From: Lactobacillaceae bacterium UBA5807
GTDB lineage: Bacteria; Bacillota; Bacilli; Lactobacillales; Lactobacillaceae
Direction of reading: 5' to 3'
Assembly: GCA_002418005.1 (NCBI GenBank)
Contig: DIDF01000013.1
Span: forward strand, 1-8,401
DNA: 8,401 bases
The notes beneath the pieces are model-generated. The model was given only the letters and a program-made list of their open reading frames with translations. It did no database searches and was not told the DNA's origin. Positions 1 to 6,408 of the stretch are shown piece by piece. Position numbers and translations under genes: made by a program. Positions within the stretch are counted from its first letter, which is position 1, and the number at the start of each line of letters is the position of its first letter.

Positions 1-92
1 ATGAGGATCAACAACGAAATAATGAATAAGACAATGACCATCTCAATCAAAGTAAATCCTTTACGAGTTTTATGTTTGCTAAATTTTTTCAT
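1..92 (-). CDS. comGC: ComGC major competence pseudopilin, N-terminal part (runs off the window)
   Basis: The first 30 codons of a class III-signal prepilin are visible, and the gene leaves the window at position 1. The translation starts MKKFSKHKTRKGFTLIEMVI and continues VLFIISLLILI. It has a short basic leader, the prepilin peptidase motif KGFTLIE (cleavage expected between G12 and F13, with the conserved Glu at +5) and the start of the hydrophobic assembly helix. By family knowledge, ComGC is the main subunit of the competence pilus that captures DNA at the cell surface; it is processed by ComC and assembled by ComGA and ComGB. The ATG lies three bases after the comGB stop, and an AAAGGA-type ribosome binding site lies inside the end of comGB, so the gene is in the comG operon. 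The visible part is intact. Confidence 0.9.
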   Translation of the reverse strand, partial: MKKFSKHKTRKGFTLIEMVIVLFIISLLIL

Positions 93-95
93 GAT

Positions 96-1151
96 TTAAT
101 ACATTCCTTTCATTGCGTTATAAATTGGCATGAATAGCTGTAAATAGGTCGCTGCAATTGTTATCCCAATAATCAAAAACATAATGGGCTGAACTGCAGA
201 AATTAATTTGTCGGTAAGAGAAATCATATCCTGAAACATTACTTGAGAATATGCTTCCATTGACATTGCCATATCTTTAACAGTCTTTTTAGAATTTAAA
301 AATTTAACCATTTCTGGAGAAACGATTCGATCAAAATTAGCTGCTTTTGTAATTTCTACTCCCTCAGTCAATCTCTGTCCTAGAGCTTTAGCCAAAACCG
401 AGTTCAAATTTTCTTTTGAAGACGAGGTTAAAGTAAAAATTATTTCCTTAATGCTTAATCCATTGTTTAACAGAATCGCTAAATTACCAGAAAGATAGTA
501 AGCAAGATACTTTTGATATAGCTTGCCAAAAATGGGTACTTTAGACAGTAAAAGAGTTTTGTTGATTATTGGTTGATGAATGAAATATTTATACATAATT
601 ACAAACATAAAGATAATTATTGCTATTCCAAAAAATACAACAAAATTATTTACAAATGAAACTGGCTCACTTTCTTTAGAAAATGAACTGATTTGGGGAA
701 TGAGATAAAATTTTATTCCACAAATTAGCGCTATTAAAAGACAAATCAAAAATATTGGATAAATCATTACCGCTTTTATCTTGGCTATCTGTTTAGCTCT
801 TAACCGGTCAAAATCAGCAATCTTTTTCAACACTTCAGAGATTTTGCCATGGCTTTCGGCAATCTTTATTTGCTGATATGCTTCTTCATCGATAAATATA
901 GAAATACTTTCACTAAAGGAATGGCCTTCCTTTAAATGATTGAGAATTTGATGAATTCCTAATGATAATTTTTTATCGGTCTCAGATATAAAATTTAAAG
1001 CCGTGGGTAAAGAAAACCCAATGTTTAATAAGTTGGCAACAGAACTAAAAAATCTTTCTTGGGTCAAAATATCCCATTTTTTATCCTTGCCAAAATTTTT
1101 GGCATATTTCTTTTGAAATTTGACCACTCTTGACTGCTCTTTCGAGTTCAT
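96..1151 (-). CDS. comGB: ComGB, polytopic platform protein of the competence pilus
   Basis: This 351-residue protein belongs to the GspF/PilC (T2SSF) family, the inner-membrane platform that couples the ComGA ATPase to pseudopilus assembly. It shows the usual duplicated plan: a cytoplasmic four-helix domain (about 30-125), membrane segment about 128-152 followed by PQISSF, a second membrane segment about 169-190, a second cytoplasmic domain (about 205-315), and a final membrane segment about 318-345. The length is normal for the family and no break is seen. An in-frame ATG at 1172 would add seven residues (MIGVNGK), but the ATG at 1151 has a GGAG at a usable distance (11 bases), so I prefer it. 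The start lies inside the 3' end of the ancestral comGA frame, which implies translational coupling in the intact operon. With comGA now ending 157 bases upstream, comGB translation may be reduced. Confidence 0.9.
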   Translation of the reverse strand: MNSKEQSRVVKFQKKYAKNFGKDKKWDILTQERFFSSVANLLNIGFSLPTALNFISETDKKLSLGIHQILNHLKEGHSFSESISIFIDEEAYQQIKIAESHGKISEVLKKIADFDRLRAKQIAKIKAVMIYPIFLICLLIALICGIKFYLIPQISSFSKESEPVSFVNNFVVFFGIAIIIFMFVIMYKYFIHQPIINKTLLLSKVPIFGKLYQKYLAYYLSGNLAILLNNGLSIKEIIFTLTSSSKENLNSVLAKALGQRLTEGVEITKAANFDRIVSPEMVKFLNSKKTVKDMAMSMEAYSQVMFQDMISLTDKLISAVQPIMFLIIGITIAATYLQLFMPIYNAMKGMY

Positions 1152-2052
1152 TTTGCCATTCACTCCAATCATATTTTTGCTTTTGGAAAACCTCTTCTAA
1201 GAAATGGCATTTTAATAAACAAGAAATTCCACCTTGAATAGTGGGAATTAATCGCTGATAAACTAAACCGGTTACCGCCTGAGAAATAAATTCCTTTTCA
1301 ACTCCAAGTTATAAAAGACGCTTACAAATTCCCAATGGATCTTGAGCATGAACAGTTGTCAGTACCAAATGGCCACTTAAAGCCGCTTGAATGGTTGCCT
1401 TAGCAGTTTGTTTATCTCTGATTTCACCGATAATGAAAACATCTGGCCGATGACGTAAACCAACTTTGATTAATTCTGAAAATCCCATATTAGCAGCATT
1501 GTTTACCTGGAGTTGAAGAAATTTTTCCTCTTTAATTTCAACTGGATCCTCAATACTCATCACTAAGTTTTGCTCAGCCAATTTTTTTGCAACCGAATAT
1601 ATAGTGGATGTTTTCCCAGACCCGGTTGGGCCCGCAAAAATAATCATTCCTCGCTTTTGGATCATATCGCTAATTTTCTCAATTTCAGCAAAATTTATAA
1701 ATTGCAAATCATTTTGATGCTGATCATAAATAATTCTAAGAACTAAAGATTCATTGTCACAAAAATCTCCGACCGTGGACAATCTCAAAAAGTATCTTTT
1801 TTTATCATCCTTCCATTCCATAGCTCCTATTTGAGGACGCCGGGATTCACTTAGAACCATATCACCCATAAATTTTAGATAATTAATCATTCTACTAATA
1901 CTTTGAAATTCATCACTGAAATACTTTTGAAATCCAAATTGAGTCCGCAATTTAATTTGATAAGTATCTCCTCGGGGCAGAAAATAAATATCTGAACATT
2001 TAATTGAAACAGCATATCTCAATATTTTGTTTACCTGACTCTTGATTTCCAA
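1081..2052 (-). pseudogene. comGA: comGA, competence pilus assembly ATPase, interrupted by an in-frame TAA
   Basis: This is a GspE/PilB-type secretion ATPase that powers assembly of the competence pseudopilus at the cytoplasmic face of the membrane. Residues numbered from the TTG start at 2052 show an N-terminal domain (SDIYFLPRGD, 20-29), Walker A GPTGSGKTS (141-149), an Asp-box-like IEDPVE (167-172), Walker B FIIGE (206-210) and the His box TTVHAQD (232-238). A TAA at 1309-1311 ends the frame after residue 247 (KRLL). The same frame then continues for 75 codons as LGVEKEFISQAVTGLVYQRL and onward, to a TAA at 1081. This is the expected ComGA C-terminal domain, and the restored 323 residues match the family length. 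One base change, for example GAA to TAA, explains the break. The TTG at 2052 is favoured over the in-frame GTG at 2061 because GAGGTGA sits five bases before it. The product is probably a non-functional truncated ATPase. Confidence 0.88.
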
Positions 2053-2057
2053 TGCTC

Positions 2058-2064
2058 TCACCTC
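2058..2064 (-). promoter_or_regulatory. Ribosome binding site selecting the comGA TTG start
   Basis: The minus strand reads GAGGTGA, a strong match to the anti-Shine-Dalgarno complement, five bases before a TTG codon at 2050-2052. The alternative GTG at 2059-2061 overlaps this site and could not use it. Confidence 0.65.
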
Positions 2065-2083
2065 ACTAAATAAAGTACGGAAA

Positions 2084-2119
2084 CCACAAAAAAAGCCACA
2101 AAAAAAGCCACAAAAAAAG
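2084..2119 (-). repeat. Three perfect 12-bp tandem repeats at the end of the yebC terminator
   Basis: On the plus strand the unit CCACAAAAAAAG occurs three times without a mismatch (2084-2095, 2096-2107, 2108-2119). Read on the minus strand it is CTTTTTTTGTGG repeated three times. The first T7 run is the U-tract of the yebC terminator, so the array places two further U-tracts between that terminator and comGA. It lies only 19 bases before the comGA ribosome binding site, in the place where a comG promoter would be expected. Copy number could vary by replication slippage. A regulatory effect is inference. Confidence 0.9.
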
Positions 2120-2138
2120 AGCCCAAAAATTTGGACTC
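2112..2138 (-). terminator. Rho-independent terminator of yebC
   Basis: On the minus strand, GAGTCCAAA and TTTGGGCTC (2119-2138) form a nine-pair stem with one G-U pair. A run of seven T (2118-2112) follows directly. It begins 20 bases after the yebC stop codon and separates yebC from comGA. The few bases between the arms mean the innermost A-U pairs probably open as the loop. Confidence 0.82.
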
Positions 2139-2158
2139 AAAATTGAACTTTGATGAAC

Positions 2159-2893
2159 TTATTCTTCTTCAGGTAATACAGCAGCTTCGTAAACGTCTTG
2201 GACGTCATCGTTGCTTTCCAATTCGTCAATCAAACCTGTATACTGAGAAATCTTGTCTGCTGGAACTTCAGTAGTAGTTTCAGGGAACATCCGTACTTCT
2301 GCAGTGTCCAAGTCATAGCCCTTTTGTTGAAGAGCATCACGGACTTTTGTCAACCCCGAAGGATCAGTGAAGATTTCGAATTGGTCATCTGAGGTCTTCA
2401 TATCGTCAGCCCCAGCGTCCAAAGCATCCATCAACATATCATCTTCACTTTTGTCTAACCCGTCTCTTAAGATTACAATGTAACCTTTACGGTCAAACAT
2501 GTAAGAAACCGAACCATTTGCTCCAAGAGAACCACCATGATGAGTAAAAGCTGAACGAACAGCAGCCGCAGTCCGGTTCTTATTATCAGTTAAAGCTGAA
2601 ACCATAACCGCTGTACCACCAGGTCCGTATCCTTCATAAGTAATTTCTTCAAACTTGGCTCCGCCCTTACCTGAGGCCTTATCAATAGCACGCTGAACAT
2701 TATCCTTAGGCATGTTAGCTGCTCGAGCCTTTTCCATAACCAGTCTTAATTGAGGGTTGTTTTCGGGATCAGGGTCACCTGCTTTAGCTGCTTGATACAA
2801 ATCACGTGAGATCTTTTGGAAAATTTTTCCACGCTTAGCATCTTGGGCGTTTTTACGACCTTGAATGTTATGCCATTTTGAATGTCCTGACAT
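2159..2893 (-). CDS. yebC: YebC/PmpR family protein (translation factor or transcriptional regulator)
   Basis: This 244-residue protein is a full-length, intact member of the YebC/PmpR/TACO1 family. The N-terminus MSGHSKWHNIQGRKNAQDAK is diagnostic. Further family blocks are KISRDLYQAAKAG, NMPKDNVQRAIDKASG, YEGYGPGGTAVMV and a strongly acidic C-terminus ending LPEEE. These cytoplasmic proteins were first described as DNA-binding transcription regulators; later work on family members supports a ribosome-associated role that relieves stalling at proline-rich stretches. The sequence does not say which role applies here. The ATG at 2893 is preceded by AGAGGAG with a five-base spacer, a strong ribosome binding site. 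The gene has its own promoter (2945-2973) and its own terminator, so it appears to be monocistronic between the CAP-protein gene and comGA. Confidence 0.95.
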   Translation of the reverse strand: MSGHSKWHNIQGRKNAQDAKRGKIFQKISRDLYQAAKAGDPDPENNPQLRLVMEKARAANMPKDNVQRAIDKASGKGGAKFEEITYEGYGPGGTAVMVSALTDNKNRTAAAVRSAFTHHGGSLGANGSVSYMFDRKGYIVILRDGLDKSEDDMLMDALDAGADDMKTSDDQFEIFTDPSGLTKVRDALQQKGYDLDTAEVRMFPETTTEVPADKISQYTGLIDELESNDDVQDVYEAAVLPEEE

Positions 2894-2939
2894 ATTAACT
2901 CCTCTTTTCTATTTATTCGTCTTAATCAATAACACACGA

Positions 2940-2982
2940 ATGTTAGCATATCACTAATTCTCTTGCTTATCAATACTAACAT
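2940..2982. repeat. Inverted repeat bracketing the yebC promoter
   Basis: The plus strand has ATGTTAGCAT at 2940-2949 and ATACTAACAT at 2973-2982. The arms pair at nine of ten positions and their centres are 33 bp apart, about three helical turns. The left arm covers the -10 box and the right arm touches the -35 box. A further CTAACAT lies at 3011-3017 and ATGCTAA at 3021-3027. This could be a binding site for a dimeric regulator or chance similarity in AT-rich DNA; no regulator is recognised. Confidence 0.45.
2945..2973 (-). promoter_or_regulatory. Promoter of yebC (housekeeping sigma type, extended -10)
   Basis: The minus strand reads TTGATA (2973-2968), a 17-base spacer, then TATGCT (2950-2945), preceded by TGA as an extended -10 element. 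The start of transcription is expected near 2938, giving a leader of about 45 bases before the yebC ATG. Confidence 0.7.
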
Positions 2983-3078
2983 GATAGCTGACAAATTCAA
3001 GATGATAACCCTAACATTTAATGCTAATTATCGAAAAATATTTGAAACATTTTAACCATAAAAGCTTTAAATTATTTT

Positions 3079-3903
3079 TTAATACTGAAAAAGCTGAGCC
3101 ATTCTTCCAGATCCATCAGGAGCAAAGTTAAATCCAGCCTCTGAATAATGAGCCCAAGTATTTAACTCAGTATCTCGATGAAGGGCATCACAAGTCATTA
3201 ATTCATTAACAGCGCTTTGAGCAGTCTGGGCATAAGAAACAACCCCGGTATCACTTCGATAAACTAAATGAGCTCCCATTCCTCCATCGATACTGTCGTA
3301 TCCACCTAAAACATAGAAAGCCGGCAGAACAGCCATCGTTTCCGCATAACCACTGTCAGTGGTATTATATGAAGTTCCATCTGGTCTAATGTGACTTAAT
3401 TTGCTCCAAAGTTCTTCGGCTCTCACAGCAGCCTTTTGCTTCAAAGTACTGCTATGTTTTAATGGGGTTAATCATTGAGCAGCCCGGTATTTATTAAACT
3501 TCTTAAAATATTGAGTTGAAACCCGGCTGTCAAGAATTGAGTCTTTAATATATGTAACTGTAATGCTGTCTGGCAAATCTTTGTAAGAATAGTCACTAAC
3601 GATTTTATAAGGCAAGTAACCATTAATTTTGATCACATACCCAGACTTGCTAGTATTTAAATCCTTTTTGGCATAACCACTTGGCATAAAACTATTTCCA
3701 TAAGCAGTTAAATTAAAACCATTCGTATTAAAATTCTCCGGACTATGGACCGTTTTCCCATTTGTAGAAACATAGTTAACAGTCACCGTTTTTGTAGTTT
3801 GAGCAAAACTGGTTTTAGATGAGAGCCCAGTAAACATTACCAAACCTATGACAAAAAACGCCAACATGAGTACAACATTCTTCACGTGTTTCAATTTGAT
3901 CAT
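3079..3903 (-). pseudogene. Secreted CAP/SCP-domain protein gene, interrupted by an in-frame TGA
   Basis: The frame encodes a putative 274-codon secreted protein. Residues 1-34 form a Sec signal peptide: basic start, hydrophobic run VVLMLAFFVIGLVMFTGL, and SFA before Q35 as the likely cleavage site. Residues 36-125 are a beta-rich, threonine- and tyrosine-rich region of unknown family. From about 131 a CAP (SCP/PR-1-like) domain begins with FNKYRAAQ, then a TGA at 3472-3474 (codon 144), then continues in the same frame as LTPLKHSSTLKQKAAVRAEE, SHIRPDGTSYN (His171), YAETMA and an end at QLFQY. Bacterial CAP proteins usually have Gly at the interrupted place, so GGA to TGA is a simple explanation. 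The stop leaves almost none of the domain. The TTG at 3444 in the distal part has no signal peptide and is not a credible new gene. The ATG at 3903 has a poor ribosome site; a TTG at 3894 is better placed behind AGGGATGATC. CAP-protein roles in lactobacilli are mostly unknown. Confidence 0.82.
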
Positions 3904-3952
3904 CCCTATTCATAAAAATAAAATCATTCCCTAGTTAATTTTTATAATACAC

Positions 3953-3981
3953 AAAAAGGGAAACAAAGAATTGTTTCCCTT
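3953..3981 (-). terminator. Rho-independent terminator of ccpA
   Basis: A perfect 11-bp inverted repeat (AAGGGAAACAA at 3956-3966 and its complement at 3971-3981) encloses a four-base loop. Five T follow on the minus strand (3957-3953). It starts 27 bases after the ccpA stop and isolates ccpA from the CAP-protein gene. A TATAAA at 3946-3941 just after it may be the -10 box of the CAP-protein gene, but no good -35 is seen. Confidence 0.9.
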
Positions 3982-4008
3982 AATTCTTAATAAAATTAAT
4001 AAAATTGG

Positions 4009-5010
4009 TTACTTAGTTGATTCACGTTTCATTAATCCATATGGTAAAAGAACTTCTTTTTCATTAACTGGTTCGTCATTCATTAACTTGGTTAACAATC
4101 TCATTGCCACCGCACCAATATCATAAAGTGGTTGAGTAATTGAAGACATTTTTGGCCGAACCATTTCAGTTAATTTTGTATCGTTAGATGTGATAACCTC
4201 AAAGTTCTTGGGAACTAAAACACCAGCATCGGTCATTCCGTTCATTATGCCCGCAGCTAATTCATCATCGGTAGCCACAGCAGCCGTAGCACCCGCTGAA
4301 CTTAAAGCCGGCTGAAGAAGAGTTCCAGTCTTATATTTTGAATCAGTTTCAAAAATCAATTTCTCATCAAAAGGAATTCCTGCATCCTTTAAAGCCTGTT
4401 TATAACCTTTAAGACGATATTTACCATTTATTGCATATTTTAAAGGACCACAAACAAAAGCAACTCGTTTGTTACCACGATCAATTAAGTTCTTAACTTC
4501 CTCTTGAACAGCAGCGGCATAATTAATATTTACACTTGGATTAATATTTTGATCATCGACAGATCCAGCTAAAACGATTGGGGTCTTAGTGCGCTTGAAT
4601 TCTTCGCGAAGTTGATCAGTAATTTCATTTCCCATGAAAATAATTCCATCAACCTGTTTAGAAAGCAAAGTGTTTAAAACCTGAACTTCTTTTTCATCGT
4701 CTGAATCCGAATTCGTTAAAATGATATTGTATTTATACATTGCAGCAATATCATCAATTCCTCGAGCTAATGAAGAAAAATACATATTGGTAACATCTGG
4801 GACAATAACCCCGACCGTCGTAGTTTTTTTACTGGCTAATCCTCTTGCAACAGCGTTTGGCCGGTAATCTAGTTTATCAATAACATCCAAAACTTTTTTT
4901 CGGGTAGCAGGTTTTACATTTGTGTTGCCATTCACAACTCGCGAAACCGTTGCCATAGAAACCTCAGCTTCTCTCGCAACGTCATATATTGTTACAGTCT
5001 GTTTATCCAT
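4009..5010 (-). CDS. ccpA: CcpA, catabolite control protein A (LacI/GalR family)
   Basis: This is an intact 333-residue LacI/GalR regulator of the length usual for CcpA. Residues 6-28 are the helix-turn-helix (VTIYDVAREAEVSMATVSRV, then VNG). Residues 49-61 (YRPNAVARGLASK) are the hinge helix that enters the minor groove of cre sites. A two-lobed periplasmic-binding-protein-like core follows (VGVIVPDVTNMYFSSLARGI, DGIIFMG, VAFVCGP, AVATDDELAAGIMNG, ITQPLYDIGAVAMRLL). By family knowledge it binds cre operators with Ser46-phosphorylated HPr when preferred sugars are plentiful, repressing or activating carbon genes. The ATG at 5010 is chosen over the in-frame TTG at 5031 because AGAAGG lies seven bases before it and the protein then starts MDKQTVTIYDV as in relatives. 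A promoter with a perfect cre next to its -35 indicates autoregulation. The gene has its own terminator and is divergent from pepQ. Confidence 0.97.
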   Translation of the reverse strand: MDKQTVTIYDVAREAEVSMATVSRVVNGNTNVKPATRKKVLDVIDKLDYRPNAVARGLASKKTTTVGVIVPDVTNMYFSSLARGIDDIAAMYKYNIILTNSDSDDEKEVQVLNTLLSKQVDGIIFMGNEITDQLREEFKRTKTPIVLAGSVDDQNINPSVNINYAAAVQEEVKNLIDRGNKRVAFVCGPLKYAINGKYRLKGYKQALKDAGIPFDEKLIFETDSKYKTGTLLQPALSSAGATAAVATDDELAAGIMNGMTDAGVLVPKNFEVITSNDTKLTEMVRPKMSSITQPLYDIGAVAMRLLTKLMNDEPVNEKEVLLPYGLMKRESTK

Positions 5011-5017
5011 AAAGGTA

Positions 5018-5023
5018 CCTTCT
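5018..5023 (-). promoter_or_regulatory. Ribosome binding site selecting the ccpA ATG
   Basis: The minus strand has AGAAGG, then TACCTTT, then the ATG at 5010. The upstream in-frame TTG at 5031 has no comparable site. Confidence 0.7.
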
Positions 5024-5068
5024 TTTGCCAAGATAATAAGTTTTCATAGTATTTTCAAAACATAGTCC

Positions 5069-5097
5069 AATATAACAGAATGATAAAATCATATCAA
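5069..5097 (-). promoter_or_regulatory. Promoter of ccpA
   Basis: The minus strand reads TTGATA (5097-5092), a 17-base spacer, and TATATT (5074-5069), each five of six against consensus. The expected transcription start is near 5062, leaving a leader of about 52 bases. The cre site ends two bases upstream of the -35 box. Confidence 0.82.
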
Positions 5098-5099
5098 TC

Positions 5100-5113
5100 T
5101 GAAAACGTTTTCA
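5100..5113. promoter_or_regulatory. Perfect palindromic cre operator (CcpA binding site)
   Basis: TGAAAACGTTTTCA is a fully palindromic 14-mer that fits the cre consensus TGWAARCGYTWWCA at every position. It sits about 38 to 51 bases upstream of the predicted ccpA start. It is about 80 to 95 bases upstream of the predicted pepQ start on the other strand. CcpA autoregulation is the likeliest role; an effect on pepQ is possible. Confidence 0.92.
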
Positions 5114-5179
5114 AATCAATGATAAACTATCCATTGTGAAAATTCAACTCACGTCAATGACAAAGAATCAAGAAGATTA

Positions 5180-5188
5180 TGATATACT
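5180..5188 (+). promoter_or_regulatory. Extended -10 promoter element of pepQ
   Basis: TGATATACT combines the TG extension with a five-of-six -10 box (TATACT, 5183-5188). A possible -35, ATGACA at 5157-5162, is 20 bases away, which is too far to be good, so the extended -10 probably carries the promoter. Transcription would start near 5195. Confidence 0.6.
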
Positions 5189-5219
5189 AAAAAAAATTTC
5201 CAAAAGGCCGTGAAATTAT

Positions 5220-6320
5220 ATGAATAATAAAATAGAAAAGATCCAAAGATGGATGCAGCAAAATAATGTTGATATTACATTGATCTCTAATCCAAAAACT
5301 ATTCAATATTTGACTCAATTTTATAGTGATCCAATCGAACGAGTTTTAATGCTAGTGATCTTTGAAGATAAAGATCCATTTATTTTCTGCCCTGAACTAG
5401 AAGTTGGTTCAGTTAAGGAAGTGGGCTGGAACCATTCAGTTTACGGCTACCAAGATCAAGAAGATCCATGGAAAATCTTTGCTAGCCAAATAAGGTCTAG
5501 AAAGGTTCCAAATCAAGTAATTGCAATTGAAAAAGATGCTTTAACGATTGATCGCCTTGAAAGCTTAAAGCAAGTTTTACCAAGCTCACAATTTAGTGTA
5601 AATGCCATTCCAATGATTGAACAAATGAAACTAATAAAGTCTACTCAAGAAATTGAAAAGCTTAAAATTGCTGGAAAATGGGCTGACTTTGCTTTTAATG
5701 AAGGATTTAAAGCGGTTCAATTAGGTAGAACAGAAGCTCAGGTGGCAGCCGAATTACAATATTCTTTAATGAAAAAAGGAATAATGGAATTAAGTTTTCC
5801 AACCCTAATTCAAGCTGGAGCTCACGCGGCTGAACCCCATGGAGCTACTTCAAGTAACAAGATAGAAAATAATCAATTAGTCTTGTTTGATTTAGGAACT
5901 ATGTGGCAAGGTTACGCAAGTGACGCTTCACGAACTGTAGCGATTGGTAAACCGGCTGATAAATTATTAGATATGTATAACGTATGTTTAGAAGCACAAC
6001 TTGCTGCCCAAGAAGCGGTCAAGCCAGGAATCAAAGCAGAAGAACTGGATAAAATTGCCAGAGATATTATTGCAAAAGCTGGGTATGGAGAATACTTTAT
6101 TCATCGACTTGGCCATGGGCTTGGAATGAGTGATCATGAATTTCCTTCAATCATGAAAAGAAACAAAATGTTGCTTCAAAAAAGGATGTGTTTTTCCATC
6201 GAGCCAGGCATATACATCCCTGGTTTTGCTGGAGTTAGAATTGAAGACTGTGTTTATGTCACAGAAAATGGCTGCCAAGCATTCACTCATACTAGCAAAG
6301 AACTTCAATATATTGATTAA
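5220..6320 (+). CDS. pepQ: PepQ, Xaa-Pro dipeptidase (M24B metallopeptidase)
   Basis: This 366-residue cytoplasmic prolidase hydrolyses X-Pro dipeptides, the last step in using proline-rich peptides such as those from casein or plant protein. An N-terminal creatinase-like domain (about 1-135) is followed by the pita-bread catalytic domain. All five metal ligands are visible: Asp224 (FDLGTMW), Asp235 (YASDASRT), His299 (RLGHGLG), Glu328 (SIEPGIYI) and Glu342 (RIEDCVY). The active-site block HAAEPHG is at 202-208. The length is normal and nothing is missing. The ribosome site is weak (AAAAGG, 12 bases before the ATG). The gene is divergent from ccpA, an arrangement well known in lactobacilli, and shares the intergenic cre. 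After the stop, an imperfect AT-rich hairpin (6323-6350) precedes the strong shared terminator. Confidence 0.96.
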   Translation: MNNKIEKIQRWMQQNNVDITLISNPKTIQYLTQFYSDPIERVLMLVIFEDKDPFIFCPELEVGSVKEVGWNHSVYGYQDQEDPWKIFASQIRSRKVPNQVIAIEKDALTIDRLESLKQVLPSSQFSVNAIPMIEQMKLIKSTQEIEKLKIAGKWADFAFNEGFKAVQLGRTEAQVAAELQYSLMKKGIMELSFPTLIQAGAHAAEPHGATSSNKIENNQLVLFDLGTMWQGYASDASRTVAIGKPADKLLDMYNVCLEAQLAAQEAVKPGIKAEELDKIARDIIAKAGYGEYFIHRLGHGLGMSDHEFPSIMKRNKMLLQKRMCFSIEPGIYIPGFAGVRIEDCVYVTENGCQAFTHTSKELQYID

Positions 6321-6357
6321 CTAAAATTAAGAATAATCTTCTTTAATTTTTGAATGC

Positions 6358-6405
6358 AAATTAAAAGCAAGTAGAACAAAAAGGCCTCCTACTTGCTTTT
6401 AATTT
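6358..6405. terminator. Bidirectional terminator between pepQ and the ytxH gene
   Basis: A perfect 17-bp inverted repeat (6358-6374 and 6389-6405) encloses a 14-base loop. The core AAAAGCAAGTAG pairs with CTACTTGCTTTT, so both strands end the hairpin with T-rich sequence. It lies 37 bases after the pepQ stop and 3 bases beyond the ytxH stop, and serves both convergent units. Confidence 0.9.
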
Positions 6406-6408
6406 AAA

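Noticed and set aside
2065..2083. ComK-type or ComX/sigma-H promoter for comGA
   Set aside because: A competence promoter is expected here, but no box matches any known consensus well enough to claim it.
2198..2392. Plus-strand open frame opposite yebC
   Set aside because: It lies wholly antisense to a conserved gene and has no recognisable domain.
3079..3444. A separate 121-codon gene starting at TTG 3444
   Set aside because: It has no ribosome site, begins inside a CAP domain, and is in the same frame as the upstream secreted gene across one TGA; it is the distal part of that broken gene.
3472..3474. TGA as selenocysteine or programmed recoding
   Set aside because: No hairpin suitable as a bacterial selenocysteine element was seen after the codon, the expected residue is glycine, and CAP domains are not selenoproteins. 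A mutation is simpler.
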